Assembly: GCA_014529385.2 (NCBI GenBank)
Contig: CM043963.1
Location: 72,443,412 to 72,507,411, forward strand
DNA length: 64,000 nucleotides
Direction of reading: 5' to 3'
Source: Adiantum capillus-veneris
Taxonomy: Eukaryota; Streptophyta; Polypodiopsida; Polypodiales; Pteridaceae
Shown: in pieces, positions 37,561-49,270 of the stretch
Numbering within the stretch: position 1 is the stretch's first letter
How the letters are laid out: every line of letters begins with the position of its first letter
Position numbers and translations under genes: made by a program
Notes under the pieces: model-generated
Told to the model about the DNA's origin: nothing
Databases searched by the model: none
The model's input: the letters and a program-made list of their open reading frames with translations, nothing else

Positions 37561-38371
37561 GTACTCTACCCTCAGTGCATCATGGAAAACGGACCAACAA
37601 CCTTCCCATTAGGTTTCTGCAACACATGCATGTGAATATTTATGTAGATAGGAAAATCTTCTACCATCTGAAGATTGTGTATCTATTCGGTGTTGCGGTG
37701 CTAGGAGAATCCTTAGCTCCCTAAACCCTATTATTCTCCCTGTGTTGGATTACCACCACTCTTTCAATGTTTCCATTTTTATCCTATTTTAAATCCATCC
37801 ACCCAACCTTGTAAAAAGCCGCTATGCGTCACTGAGTCATTTGTGATTTTTTTATTTATTTTTTTAAGTTTGTAATTTCCTGCTCATTGAGTTACTACCA
37901 TGGCAAGTGTCTCTTTCCCCACATTCAGTAGAAAGAAGGGAGAAGACATCACCACCGATTTCTAGATGACTTCGCATTAGGAAAAAATTGGACCCCCTTG
38001 GGGCCATGTAAGGATTCCTAATTTTAAGGGATTAAGGCTAATTTTGTAGGGGATGGAGGGAACAAAGACAATAAGTAGAGATACTTTTGTAGCTGTCTCT
38101 GTAACTTCTCTCTAGATAGGAGAGGGGGGAAAGTAGGGAATGAGGGTGGTAAAGTAGGAGGAAGAGGGGCGGTAAAGTACGGGAGAGAGGGGGGTAAAAA
38201 GAGAGAGAGGAGTAAAAGTAGAAAGAAGAACCATTCTCTCTCTACCTATCACCAAACAAAGAGAGTAAGTAATTATGACAAAATCCACTTTTCAGCTCGT
38301 GCATCAATTCACCCCAGAAAATGATTTTTTTATAAAATCTTCAAAATGGATCTTTTAAGATTAAAAAAGGT

Positions 38372-38421
<50 letters not shown>

Positions 38422-39079
38422 CAATATTTTTTTAGAAGAATCTAGCTTTTATAAGCTCCAAATCTAAAATTCCTTGGGTCCCTCTCTACATTAATTCCAA
38501 GAACAAATAGATAATGCCACATCATCAAAACGTCCATCTGATAAAGCTTAAAATTTGAAATTTTTAAAATTTAAAACTTTTCCTCCTTTGAGTTCAAAAT
38601 TTGAACCTATATATGTCTACATATGAAAAAATATATTTTTAAGTCTTTTTATCCCAAAAATTGTCTGTTTATCCCAAAAAGTATATCTTATCTATTTTTT
38701 TCCCATCATAACTTTCCATCATGTCTCTTCGCAACGTAACCAATGAATCACCTGCGCCGTCATCTACTAGGTCAACTAATGTCAGTCTACGTCTACCGAT
38801 CGAATTTTCTGCCACAAAAAAAATGACGAGAAAGCATCTCAACCGGCATCCGTACGACGATTTCAAGGAGAAACCAATGTTGACTTGTGGCTTGATGGAG
38901 GGTTGTATCCAAAAGATCCGCTCATGGGCTATCATCGGACATTCCGTACACTCCCAAGCTTAATCAAATATGTGGGAGAAGGAGAACTTTGTTAAGTATG
39001 GAACCTGATTTACCTTGTAATCTTCTGTGGTAAAAGCGCACATTTGTAAGGCCCTCATTATGAGGAGAAGCCATCGTGC
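37561..39079. other. No supported gene; includes a TA tract
   Basis: The (TA)n microsatellite lies at 38375-38421. An 80-codon frame at 38721-38963 (MSLRNVTNESPAPSS) shows no family signature, and I do not call it a gene. Confidence 0.45.
38375..38421. repeat. (TA)n microsatellite
   Basis: About 23 TA units. It is the only long TA tract in a window dominated by CT and GT. Confidence 0.97.
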
Positions 39080-39647
39080 GTGAAGGAAAATCACTCGTCG
39101 GAAACCATAATTTTCAAGGGCAACTTTAGGGGCCTCGGGGGCGGAAGCCCCCAAGACTCTTTTTTTTCCTTCGCCAGAATATTCCTTTTCGCCGGAATAT
39201 TATGGCCGAACGGCGGCCGAAAAGTGGTCGGAAAACAACCCGTTGGTTGGCCGGTGGTCGGAAGTCAATCGCCGGTGGCCAATGGCCGAATTCAATGGCC
39301 GGTGGCCGAATTCAAAAGCGGACTTGTCTTCTCAAGGGCGGCCACACATGGGCGGATTGAAGGGTCCGATTTGGACTTATCTACACAAGGGTGGCTACAC
39401 ATGGCTGTCTCTCATGAGAGAGGGCAGCCCTTTTGGCCTATAAAAGAAGGCAATTTCTACACACATTTCATAGTGTGTGAAGTTGATGCAACAAGGTGAG
39501 GGTGACGTGGTAAGAGTGAAGCAAGGCGGGAGCTCCATTAAGGGTATAATCCCTTTGTAAACTACTTCTTCTTTAGAAGTACTAAAGTCATGGAGTGGCT
39601 GCTTTCCCGTGGACGTAGCCCACATTGGGTGAACCACGTATATCGTG

Positions 39648-39682
<35 letters not shown>

Positions 39683-39842
39683 CTATAATCTCGTGTATGT
39701 AAATTTGTGTCTCTCCATTAAGTAATCTACTCAATTATCTATTTAGCTACGTCTTATTTCCTAACAAACGTGGTCTTCTTGGTTATTGTAAGAGATTGGA
39801 CTCCAATCACGTAGGTGCGTCAGCATGGTTCCGACAACAATG
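39080..39842 (+). repeat. Possible LTR-type sequence with TATA box and CT tract
   Basis: It contains GGCCTATAAAAGAAGG at about 39436, short tandem GGCCGGTGGCCGAATTC / CAATGGCCGAATTC motifs at 39250-39320 upstream, a CT tract (39651-39679), and an end reading CCGACAACAATG just before a new coding block. This is the layout of a plant LTR promoter, but no partner LTR is present, so it could be any promoter. Confidence 0.3.
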
Positions 39843-39892
39843 TCAAGTGTTACACATTCATTCCACAAATCCCCAACAATAACTACATTCCA

Positions 39893-42351
39893 CAGAGAAA
39901 CAACTCAAAGATCTTAAAGAGGAGATGAAAGCTACAGAAACAGAGGTAACTAAGCTACAGATTGCAATGATGCACCTAAAAGCCACTCCATTTGGCATAC
40001 ATGAGCGTAAGAGGGAGTTCTCTTCCATTGAAAACTTAGCCTCTAATGGAGGGGCGTGTAGGAAGCGGATCACGGCAACTAGGTTTTTTTTTAAATTCAC
40101 AGTGTTCATCACTTATAATAATTTCCATCAATTTGTAACTCGGTTCACCTTTTGAAATAGGACATATATACAAGATGTGTGTGGAAGTTTTAGACAAGAG
40201 GACCGTTGCAATCTTCTCCTAGGATGCATCTCAAAGGAAGATATACTTTACATCATAGGTTGCGAAAAGGCCAAACACATAAAAGGCCAAACACATGAAA
40301 GATGCCATCACAAAGGAGATCTCTAACCTTGTGTTTGAGGATGATGTCTAGAGAGCTTGTGATGAGATTGGGACCAGCACAAATGCATACCATGCACTTC
40401 ATGGATTGACGAAAGATGCATTACGAGAGCAAGGCATCACTGAGAATTTGTTTCCTATTCCACATAGGGTCCGACTTGCAAAAAAATCAAACAATGATCT
40501 CGTTCGGGAATCTCTTGGCGAATACAAACACATTAAAGGATCCATGATGTACTCTTCCACAAGTGCCAAGTCACGTGGTAATATAAAGGGGGGCAATACT
40601 ATTCCTAATGGGGCAAAGTCTTTTGGTTATCATCAATTCAATAATATTTTTGTTGACTTGAAACGACTACAACGAGCTATGGTTAAATTTTATGCTTTGT
40701 CTCCACAAGGTAATACAAATTGTAATGTCATTTTTTATCTGCATTGAATATCATTTAGTATAACAATTCAATTCTTGTGTTGTTTCAGTACTTGGAGAGA
40801 AGCTCATATTTATTCTTAAGCTAGATGAATGTCAAATTGTCAAAGGATGGAGATTGTAACGTATGAGTGTGACACTCATGAATGAAGCAATATTTTTTGC
40901 AAAAGTTGATGCTATCGGTGATCATTCTCAAAAACCATCATGTAGTGTACAATTGGAAAAGGAAATATGGTGGAAAGGAGCTTTTGAAGTTTTGAAAGAG
41001 ACTCATGAGGTGTTGGCATGGGTCTTCTCTGTGATCCCATGGATCACAGAGGTTATTAAGGCACAATTAGAGGGAGAAAAGCTAGAAGTAGATGGAGTAG
41101 GTACATTTAATGTTGAGTGGCACTTAGGAGGTGATCTAAAAACAATCAAATGTATACTTCGGTGTAAACAAGGTGCTTCATCACTTCTTCCTTGTCCATA
41201 TTGTGTACGAGGATACAAGGAGAGTACTCGTGGCTCCACGTCTTCAAAGAAAAGTGTCAAGGAAAGTCAGGCAACAGGGTCAATGGATGATGATGCGAGG
41301 AAATGGGTGTGCTCGATGTTGAAGTGTCCTATCATGGAGGTCCCTAATCGGTCGACAAAAGATAGAACATGGCACCCCATTATCAATTTTCCACTTACAA
41401 ATGTACACTTTGCATGCCTTCATGCATATATTTGATCGCTTGTTAAAGCTTCACATAGAGTACGCTTTCACAATGAAACCACTTTCCAGATCCATGGAAG
41501 CCATTGGAATAGTTGAAGCAATTCTAAATGCGATTGGATATCATGGTGGCAATGTTTCTATCATCGGTGAGGTGGAAAACATACATGAACTGCCACAAAA
41601 AGTATCTATGAATGGTGTGAAAGCACGTAGGTTTTTCAAGAAACCAGAGATGCGAAAGGATAGGGGTGAGAAGGATGCTCCATGGGAGCTATGGAAAGCG
41701 CTTTGCAAGTGTACGACCGATCAAGATTCAAATCCTGTGCTTGTAAATCTGCATAGGCAAGTGTGGCACCACTTCGAGTTAGTGCTTCAAATCATGTGGA
41801 AACCCCAAACCACAAGTGAGCAACAAGATTTGTTCAAATATCACATTTCTAATTTCACTAAAGTATTTGTGCAAGCGTGGGGAGAGAGCAATATCACACA
41901 CTACATGGTAAGTTACTTTGTTCAGTTCAAATTTTGATGCTATACATAAACATTCATTTGATCTAAGCATTTTTTCTTGATGCAGCATATTTTGTATGCG
42001 CATGGAGCATTCTTTATGTCAAAATATGGTTCATTAGACATGTGGAGCACTCAAGGAATGGAGAAATCACATTATCGATCCAAAGGTGTTTACTTTAAAA
42101 ATACACTTCACGGTGGTGGAACTAGGAGATCCAACTACATGAAGGAGATGTTTGATTGGTTCTTTCGTTGTTCTTTGGGGAGATGTCATGCCATAGAGCG
42201 AGCGCGAAAGTCAAGTCTTGCCAAGGAGGTTAGGAGACAATCTCGATTTAATGCTAAAGAGAAATGGAGAAACTCCACCGGACCCCTTAATCATTCTAGG
42301 TGGCGTGAAAATCGACATAGAGTGGGCAAACGTTGGTTACCCAACATGTAA
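39893..42351 (+). pseudogene. Unclassified spliced gene, transposase-like conserved block
   Basis: At least four exons. Exon 1 (39893-40076) is coiled coil (KQLKDLKEEMKATETEVTKL). Exon 2 (about 40270-40709) reads HALHGLTKDALREQGITENL, then NDLVRESLGEYKHIKGSM. Exon 3 (40789-41908) reads LGEKLIFILKLDECQIVKGW, a stop, MSVTLMNEAIFF, GTFNVEWHLGGDLKTIKCIL, a CPYC pair, PLTNVHFACLHA, a one-base shift, IFDRLLKLHIEYAF, KVSMNGVKARRFF and ESNITHYM. Exon 4 (41986-42351) starts HILYAHGAFFMSKYGSLDMW and STQGMEKSHYRSKG. The exon 2-3 and 3-4 junctions splice in phase. Total about 700 residues. The regular His, Cys and acidic motifs suggest a metal-dependent enzyme or transposase, but I cannot name the family. 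One stop and one shift show early decay. Confidence 0.6.
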
Positions 42352-42848
42352 AACAAATGATGCTATGCAATGTAATGTTTCTGTTTGTAGATGTCTTTGT
42401 TGAGTTGCATATAATACATCCCCATTTATCCATTTTTTGTTTTTTATATTTTGATGATATTAAGAGTTTTTTAAAGTGGCTTGGTCAAGTGCGAAGAGAC
42501 CTTTTTTTTTTAAATAGGGGGCTTTTAGGGAAGAGGGACTCTCATTTTCAATATTTCCCCTTCTTACACAATGGCATGCACAAAGAAAACAGCAAGAAAA
42601 GATCAACCTTTTTTTGCTCACCCTCTCTCATTCGTCCAAGGTGCTCAAAAACCACCTTGGATACACGAACAAGAGCTCGTAGCAGAGATGGAGAGGGAAT
42701 GGTCAGGTGAAGAGCAACAAGATGGACAACCTTCACGCAAGAAGAAATGAATAGTGACTTCAGACACTGAAACCAAGACGGACAGCGAAGCACCAAGCCC
42801 ACCATGGAGCGGACAGGAGATCCCAAGCAATCATCGAGTTCCGTCTGG

Positions 42849-42849
<1 letters not shown>

Positions 42850-42930
<81 letters not shown>
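42850..42930. repeat. (GA)n microsatellite
   Basis: About 40 GA units, between the two convergent unclassified genes. Confidence 0.97.
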
Positions 42931-42932
<2 letters not shown>

Positions 42933-43120
42933 TCGATAGAAGGTAATTAAAAGAGCTGCCAGCCTGGCGAATGTCCTGAGTCTTAGCAAAATGAAATATT
43001 GTATCTAGTCGTTGCATATACATAGATAGAATATTGAATCCAGGTCAATAATCAACTGCATTTTCTCATCGATTGAGATTTTCAAGATGATAAAATAATC
43101 AACCAATTGTGGTTAATTGA

Positions 43121-43347
43121 AAAACCAAAAAGGCATAATATCAATGTAGTTTGACAAATCTAGCCAAAAAAAGGTGAAAAAAAGCTGTCTGGGGGCTGCC
43201 GCCACAAAGGCGCGTGGGGGGGGCAAAAGTAACAGTTACTTTCGTCCTCCCGCGCGCCTCTGCGGCAGGCTCTCAGACAACTTTTTTTCACCTTTTCTCA
43301 GCTAGGTTTGTTAGTCTGCACTGATATTATGTCTTCTTTGATTATTT
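43121..43347. mobile_element. Foldback (MITE-like) inverted-repeat element
   Basis: An imperfect palindrome about 227 bp long centred on 43234 (AAAGTAAC A GTTACTTT). Arms pair over their full length: AGGCATAATATCAATGTAG with the complement of CTGCACTGATATTATGTCTT, GGTGAAAAAAAGCTGTCTG with the complement of CAGACAACTTTTTTTCACC, and GCGCGTGGGGGG with CCTCCCGCGCGC. No coding capacity. Outer ends are near AAACCAAAAAGG and its partner TCTTTGATTATTT. A target duplication is not obvious. Typical of a small non-autonomous DNA element. Confidence 0.75.
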
Positions 43348-43557
43348 ATATGAAAAAAAACTCTTGATCTTGGTTCAGAGAATTGCACAATCATACCACA
43401 ATATAGAGCCAATCACCTACTGTCTACTGTACCATAAACTCAATACAGAATTTCATAGCTAAAATCAAGTCCCATTACAAATTTGAAAGAGTTAACTACA
43501 AGATATATGCAGTTATTGAGTGCTTGAGCCATCTAAGATATGGCGAGCAATGTTTTC

Positions 43558-46500
43558 TCATCGCTCTTGGGCGCAGGGAAGCTGTTTGTGCAGCACATCC
43601 CAAGCAATTTTTTCCACATTGCTTAGACCTACAGTTTGGCTTAAGGCCACATTACAAAGTACACGACCACAAATGCGTGTCGCAAATGCAGCACTGGCCA
43701 GAGATTTATTTACAAGATAAATGACTTGGGAGGCTTGAGATATGGTTGACAGGCATAGGATGCGGCTCATTGCTTTCATCATTGACACCCAAAATTGACC
43801 ACAAGGAGTGTACTCCTTGTGGATTATCGCAAAGCCATCCTGGGGAAGCTTGCCAACGTAATGCGCAAGGGATGACTACCATCCGAAAGCTTGGCGCCTA
43901 CCATCTCCTCCCCCACCTGCATGCTCATCCAGCTCCACAACATTCTACAAAGAAATCAATAGTTAAATAAGATTTCAGAATGCAACAATGAAAATTAACC
44001 TAATCACAAAACAAAAATTAATTGATACCTCTTGTTTTTCGTCGTCCTCATCGTTTATGCCTTTGCTGTCAAGAGAAATGGATGAATTGGGAGCCATAGC
44101 GACACTCTCAAGTTCGTCCATATGAACAAGCATAGGAGTGCGTTGGGCTTCAAGCAATGTGCGTGTAGCTAAAAACTCATCCTCTGACACAGATGAGTGT
44201 GGTGCATCTGTCACCGCTATCAATGCCAAATCCACTGTATCTACCACACTCTCTCCAAGGGGTAGGAGGCTTCGATCCACTGGATCGGAGGAGGGGTCAA
44301 TGGCAGAGGACTCTACAGTGGCACAGAGGATGGACAGGCACTCATCCATGCGGATGTCAAAAGTTTTTTCAAGATCATGTAAAAACAAATATTCCTCCCC
44401 ATTTATGACAATTGGGGAGAGGTTTTCAAAAAAAGCGCCGGAGTTAATGTCTCCTCCAGCGCATCTGCAGCAACGGGCTTGAAGGATGCTTCTGCACCCT
44501 TATCACCCATGGATTTTGCGGCATCCATGACACCTCCTGAGTAAGTTAGGGCAAGAATATTACCCTCTTTGCTTGCATCCCAAGGCGTTGTAGTGGGCTC
44601 CTTTGTGTCTTTGATGACACCCCCAAGGTGCAAATGAGGAAAACTCACCTCAGATCTTTCAGGCTCCTCCGTAAGAAGAAACACAAAATTCGCCAAGTGA
44701 CTTAGAAACTAGGTGCCGACCTTCTTCTTTATCAAACGTGAATCTTCAATATATTGACTTACCTCACCCGCAATTACACAAAATCGTTGAAGCCGCTAGG
44801 TGAAAGGCCGATCGCCTTTGTGTATGTAGTGAAGCAAATCGCATGGAATCCACAATTCCTCTTTTTCGATAATTGGAGCATACTTGTCGATGTAGATTTC
44901 AAAAAATTCCAAGATAGGCTGAAAAGATTGGATGTTTAGGTGAATAGTTTCATTCACATCAGGGACTTGGGTGAAGAAATTGTGGAGATCGTCACGATCT
45001 TGCCACTCGGTTGTTTGTAAAAATGCTTAAAAGCGTTGTAACACCATGGCTTCGGGAGGGGTGGAGGAGGGATGCTAGCTGCTAAGGTAGGAATGCAAAG
45101 AGTGCTAGAGCTCAAATGAGAGTGTGAACAGGCTACGTAGGTGAATAGTGAAAATGGTAGGGTTTAGGAGGCTTTATATAGCGCCCCCCCTCCCCCCCCC
45201 CCCCCAAAATTAATAACAATAATTAAAATATTAAACAATTTTCACACAGTAACACAAATAACAAGAAGTTATAAAAAACTTTCAAATTAAATTACAATCA
45301 TTTAACTCTAAAAACACATCACTACGACTTTAAGATAATGTGCATTGCCAAAATTTGATACAACCGTCTGTTTGAACTTACAATTGTGATATTATAGGAA
45401 ATTTAAGTACAAAACATAACTACTCTAATAATAAAATCAGATTCTCTTCCGTCATCCACGCCTTTTCAATTTGAATCGTGCTCTCCATGCGGCTACCAAT
45501 CTAGCAAAAAAATATGAAATAGCATACCCACTTTAGAGTGAGGAATAATCCAAAGAACATAAAGTTTACATAATTAAGAGAGAAAGATCATTCACCTTAC
45601 GCCGTCCAATGCAAAACTTTGTAGCTTCTCCATGCTCTAAACCCATTATCACTAAGTGCTCCCGCACATTAGCCAATTTCCAATGCTTGTTCACTTGGAC
45701 GATCTCAATAGCACCACTCGACAATTTGATTGCAATTTCAAATACCTCAATTGTAGCATCGGTGGATTGCAATGGGATCCATTCACCAAGCTTGCACATC
45801 CATCTTTCATAGAAGTACCGCACGTAAAGGGTGGAGCGCACCTTGATGAAATGGATAGCAATGCCGAAACTTCCAACCTAACACCGAAAGCGATCTCCGT
45901 TGTGAAGTCCTTCAAGATACCCCCACTTCTTTCCAAGGATGGCTTCCAATGTATCGTAATGTAGATCTTTGCAAACATACATAGTGTTTGTATGATAGAA
46001 AGGCAAAGATCCGAATATGCTAGTGAAGACATAAGCAGGACAACACCATCCAAGCCCAACGGAACGCGAGGCTTTTCCAAAATTTAATGATTCTCTCACA
46101 TCAGCTACAATCTTGGCTTTCAAAGACATTACAGTGAATGCATCTCGCTTTGGCCACTCCATGCTACGCAAGGTTGTAGCCTCCAAAGGTTGTATCTCTC
46201 TGTAGCCTTGCTCATATGTAGGTACAATGTACTTGTGGGTGTAGAAGAACACCCTTTTTCGTGCAAGGTTTGATGAAGTTGAGTTGGGGAAGAGCATATC
46301 CCCAAGACTTGCATGCATGGCTGTAAATGTGCCTGAAAGGCACGAGAGCGTTTTCTCCTCCACAAGGCTAGAAGGAAAAACATCTACATAGAAACAAAAC
46401 AGTCTCTGAGATGTAAAAAGTCCATTTTTTTTACCACCAAAACCATTGAAGTGCAAGGGACATACAACTACAAGGAAAATCCCTTTAGTTGGTGATCCCA

Positions 46501-46903
46501 CGTAGACGCATGTGTCCAAACATAAAGACATGTTGAACGATTTCCACGTACCCTTGTCTCTTACTTGTTTGAAGCCTATTAGTCTTCCCTTCCAATGGAG
46601 ATCAACATTTGTTCTTTCACGAACACGATGGGGACCGATTGCGGAAGGTGGCATGTAGACCCAAGCACCTTCTTGAAAAACCTGAGGTTCCCATTGTTGC
46701 TCCTCATTCTTCAAGTTGTGGAGAACCATACTTTGAATGATGGGTTTGAGGCATTTATTTTGACCATTTTTGTCCATGGATGCTTGAGTGTGAGCTTGAA
46801 ATTGCAATGGAGAGCTTGGGGAAGGAGGAGGGATACAGAGTTTAGAGAGAGAGTGGGAGCTTAAAGTTGCAATGGAGAGCTTGAGGAAGGAGGAGGGAGA
46901 CAA
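43558..46903 (-). pseudogene. Unclassified spliced gene, convergent to the gene at 39.9-42.35 kb
   Basis: The main exon is open from 46903. A better start is 46777 (MDKNGQNKCLKPIIQSMVLH), because upstream codons fall in a 65-bp minisatellite. It reads EGAWVYMPPSAIGPHRVRE, NVDLHWKGRLIGFK, LCLDTCVYVGSPTKGIFLVV, then GLGWCCPAYVFTSIFGSLPF and DTLEAILGKKWGYL. The frame shifts near 45860 to CKLGEWIPLQSTDATIEV and IGRRK at a donor near 45598. Exon 2 (about 45054-44765) reads LHNFFTQVPDVNETIHLNI and PILEFFEIYIDKYAPIIEK, with two stops. The next region (44696-44030) has a shift at a 7-base T run and contains INGEEYLFLHDLEKTFDIRM. The last part (43860-43558) reads DGFAIIHKEYTPCGQFWVSM and AWDVLHKQLPCAQER. 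No known domain recognised. Several stops show decay. Confidence 0.45.
45182..45206. repeat. Poly-C tract
   Basis: C runs interrupted by one T, in an apparent intron of the minus-strand gene. The surrounding 45060-45590 is otherwise AT-rich and non-coding. Confidence 0.93.
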
Positions 46904-46995
46904 AGTTTAGAGAGAGAGTGGGAGCTTAAAGTTGCAATGGAGAGCTTGAGGAAGGAGGAGGGTGTAAGAGTTTAGAGAGAGAGTGGGAGCTTTGT
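46801..46995. repeat. 65-bp minisatellite, three copies
   Basis: TTGCAATGGAGAGCTTG starts units at about 46802, 46867 and 46932 (65-bp period). The units cover the first codons of the longest minus-strand frame and give a repeated Ser/Leu/Pro-rich peptide, so that start is doubtful. Confidence 0.92.
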
Positions 46996-47428
46996 GTTAT
47001 GGAAAGGGGCTATGGAGGAAGGGAGTCTTGGGAAAGAGGTTCTAGAGTGAGAAAATGATTTTTTGATCATAGGGTAGGTTTGGGGGGAGTTTTGGATGGA
47101 ATATTTTGAATTTAAGTTTTTTTTTTTTTTTTTGAAATTTTAGGGTTTTTGAAAAAACGTATCTGTAGACCCTCCACTTCCCCTCCTCCTTTTATCCATC
47201 CACCTCCCTCTAGGAGACAAAGCAATAAATGAGTGAACGACCCTATTATTCCCTCTACTTTCTTAGGTTCTAGACTTATATACATTGCTCTCTTCCTATT
47301 GGTTGGATCCTAATTAACCTTAATCCTATATAGCCCAAGGAGAGTCCACATTTTTCCTAATGGACATCGCTTGTGTGGTTTCCAACAAGGATGACGATGC
47401 CTCACAACTATGAATTTTTCTTCTACTG
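46996..47428. other. No gene seen, 5' side of the gypsy element
   Basis: A T-run (about 47118-47137) and unassigned sequence. No 5' LTR of the gypsy element at 47.4-51.9 kb can be recognised here, so the element is probably 5'-truncated. Confidence 0.4.
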
Positions 47429-48460
47429 ATGAAAGTAGAGGCCAAGTCTTGGTACAATGCTTTGCCCCAAGCTACCAAGAATACATGGGATGTACTACGT
47501 GCTGCCTTTGTAAAGAGGTTTGGTGGAGGCACAACCTCAAAAAATTTATGGCAGCTTTCTGTTGCTGACAAGTTAAAGCAAGGAGATCTGCTAAAGTATG
47601 CCACTTACAAATCCAAGTTTGTGGATTTGTGGGAGCGATGGATTGCCTCAGTGGAGGAAGGTGAAGGAGCGCCTAATTTCCTAAAGAAGTATCGTTTCAT
47701 TGCTGGCATGTGGTCGCCGCTTAAGGAGAAGGTGAAGGGGAGGTTCCCTGCAACGTATGAGTTGGCAATGGAAGTAGCCCATGTTAAAGACAAGAAGCTA
47801 CACATGCAAGCAAGAGTCAACAAGTTAAAAGGAATCAAACTCAGTCCGACTAACCCTAGTGACTGCAACGGCCGCTCATAGAACCCAACCACAAGAGGCA
47901 TTAGAAGAGTAGCAAGATCTGTTGAGTCGCATCACTACTCAGCTTGAAAGTTTATCCGTGCATCTAGTGCAGCAAGGGCATGCACCTGTCATAAATCCAG
48001 AGCAAGGGAGAGGACAACAAAGGAAAAACCAATAATACCACTGCTACAATTACAGGGAAGACGGTCATGGCATGTACTAATGCCCACATCCAAGAAGGCA
48101 GAACTTCAATAGATGAGGAAGACAGAATCAGATCTCTCCACCAAGGGCAATACTACCACCACCCAGGCAACCAGGGCCGATTCCACCGGTCCAAATCCTT
48201 CAACCACCTATACAACAACCACCACCACCACAACCTCTCATTCCACCACTACCTCCACCACCTGCTGTAAATTAAGCGGTGAGTGTTATTAGCCTGGAAG
48301 CTAAAGGGAAGGCAAAAGTAGAAGAACCAGTCCGAGAGAAGAACAAAGGAAAAGGAAAGGTAGAAGAAGTGGATTCCATGGGAGTGAAGCGTGCCAGGCA
48401 CGAAGAAGCCTCCCAAAGGGAGGAGAAAATGAAAGGAAAAGGCGAGTCTAGCAAGTAGGC
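47429..48460 (+). pseudogene. Tat-like gypsy gag
   Basis: The open frame 47429-47881 reads AKSWYNALPQATKNTWDVLR and AAFVKRFGGGTTSKNLWQL, then FKKYRFIAGMW-type text (FLKKYRFIAGMW) and AHVKDKKLHMQARVNKLKG. This is the retrotransposon gag capsid pattern (W...L.....TW..L...F...F). After a stop and shift come a broken zinc knuckle (CYNYREDGHGMY with the second Cys replaced by Tyr, a stop, then C), a proline-rich stretch and a Lys/Glu-rich tail (VREKNKGKGKVEEVDS). In a live element gag forms the particle that packages RNA. It is followed by protease in the same direction. Confidence 0.8.
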
Positions 48461-49270
48461 ATCTAAGCCTCAAAAAAAGATCGTCATTGTGGATTTTTCA
48501 TTGGTTGAGTATGCTAAACCATATGAATTAGTTCAGGATGTGTTGATACAGGGCCCAAAGATAACTTGGCCCTAATTACTCCATCTTGCACCACGGATGA
48601 GGAGACAATGGACAAAGATGGTAAGTACAAGATGATCAAGACCAAGGATAGCTGGGGCTATCTCTTGGAGGGGCCTTGACGACATCCTATCAACCATGGA
48701 TGCCCACATCAAGGGGCAACGTATCTCAAATGTCTACATAGATGGTGCGCACATATATGCGTCATGAGTGATAAAATGATGCACCATCTAGCCCTAGAGG
48801 TAAGTAGGCCGGCACCTTGCCAAGCCACAATGGCAAATAACATCAAAGTGAAATGCGTAGGCATTGTAAATGCGGTCAAAGTAAAGGCATTCAACACAAA
48901 AGTTGAGGTAGACATTTTTGTCATGCCACAGAAAGGGGAGGGATACCCTATCATTCTTGGAAGACCCTGGCTTATGGCTATGGAAGCTAAGCAAGATTGG
49001 AGTACCGGACTGATTCAAATGAAGGATGCTAAAGGGAAGTCCATATTCTACTAGATGAGGACTAGGAAGCAATGCAACATGATCTTAGAGGCTTCAAAAG
49101 ATGAGTTTACTAGTGACTATTTGTCCACCTCAGGAGAAGAGACAACAATAACTGAAGAAAGTGACAGTAGCATCGAAGTGATGGGAGTCATCCTCAAAGA
49201 CCCAAGACGATTGACACAATCTGAAGCACCGCCGGTAAACCAAGAGAGACCATCAGGTATGCAATCTTGA
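48461..49270 (+). pseudogene. Tat-like gypsy aspartic protease region
   Basis: Frames read VYIDGAHICVMSDKMMHHL, with an acidic D-G-A in place of the D-S/T-G catalytic motif, then LEVSRPAPCQATMANNIKV, VEVDIFVMPQKGEGYPIILG and RPWLMAMEAKQDW. The last is the ILGRPWL motif typical of gypsy proteases. A stop at 49052 precedes MRTRKQCNMILEASKDEF. The catalytic region spans a frame change at about 48715-48760. Releases gag and pol proteins in live elements, inactive here. Confidence 0.72.

Noticed and set aside
38669-38963. 80- to 88-codon frames on both strands
   Set aside because: No family pattern, no splice support and overlapping frames on opposite strands.
39080-39499. Gly/Trp-rich 139-codon frame
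   Set aside because: It is produced by short GGCCGGTGGCC-type repeats upstream of a TATA-like box; more likely LTR or promoter sequence.
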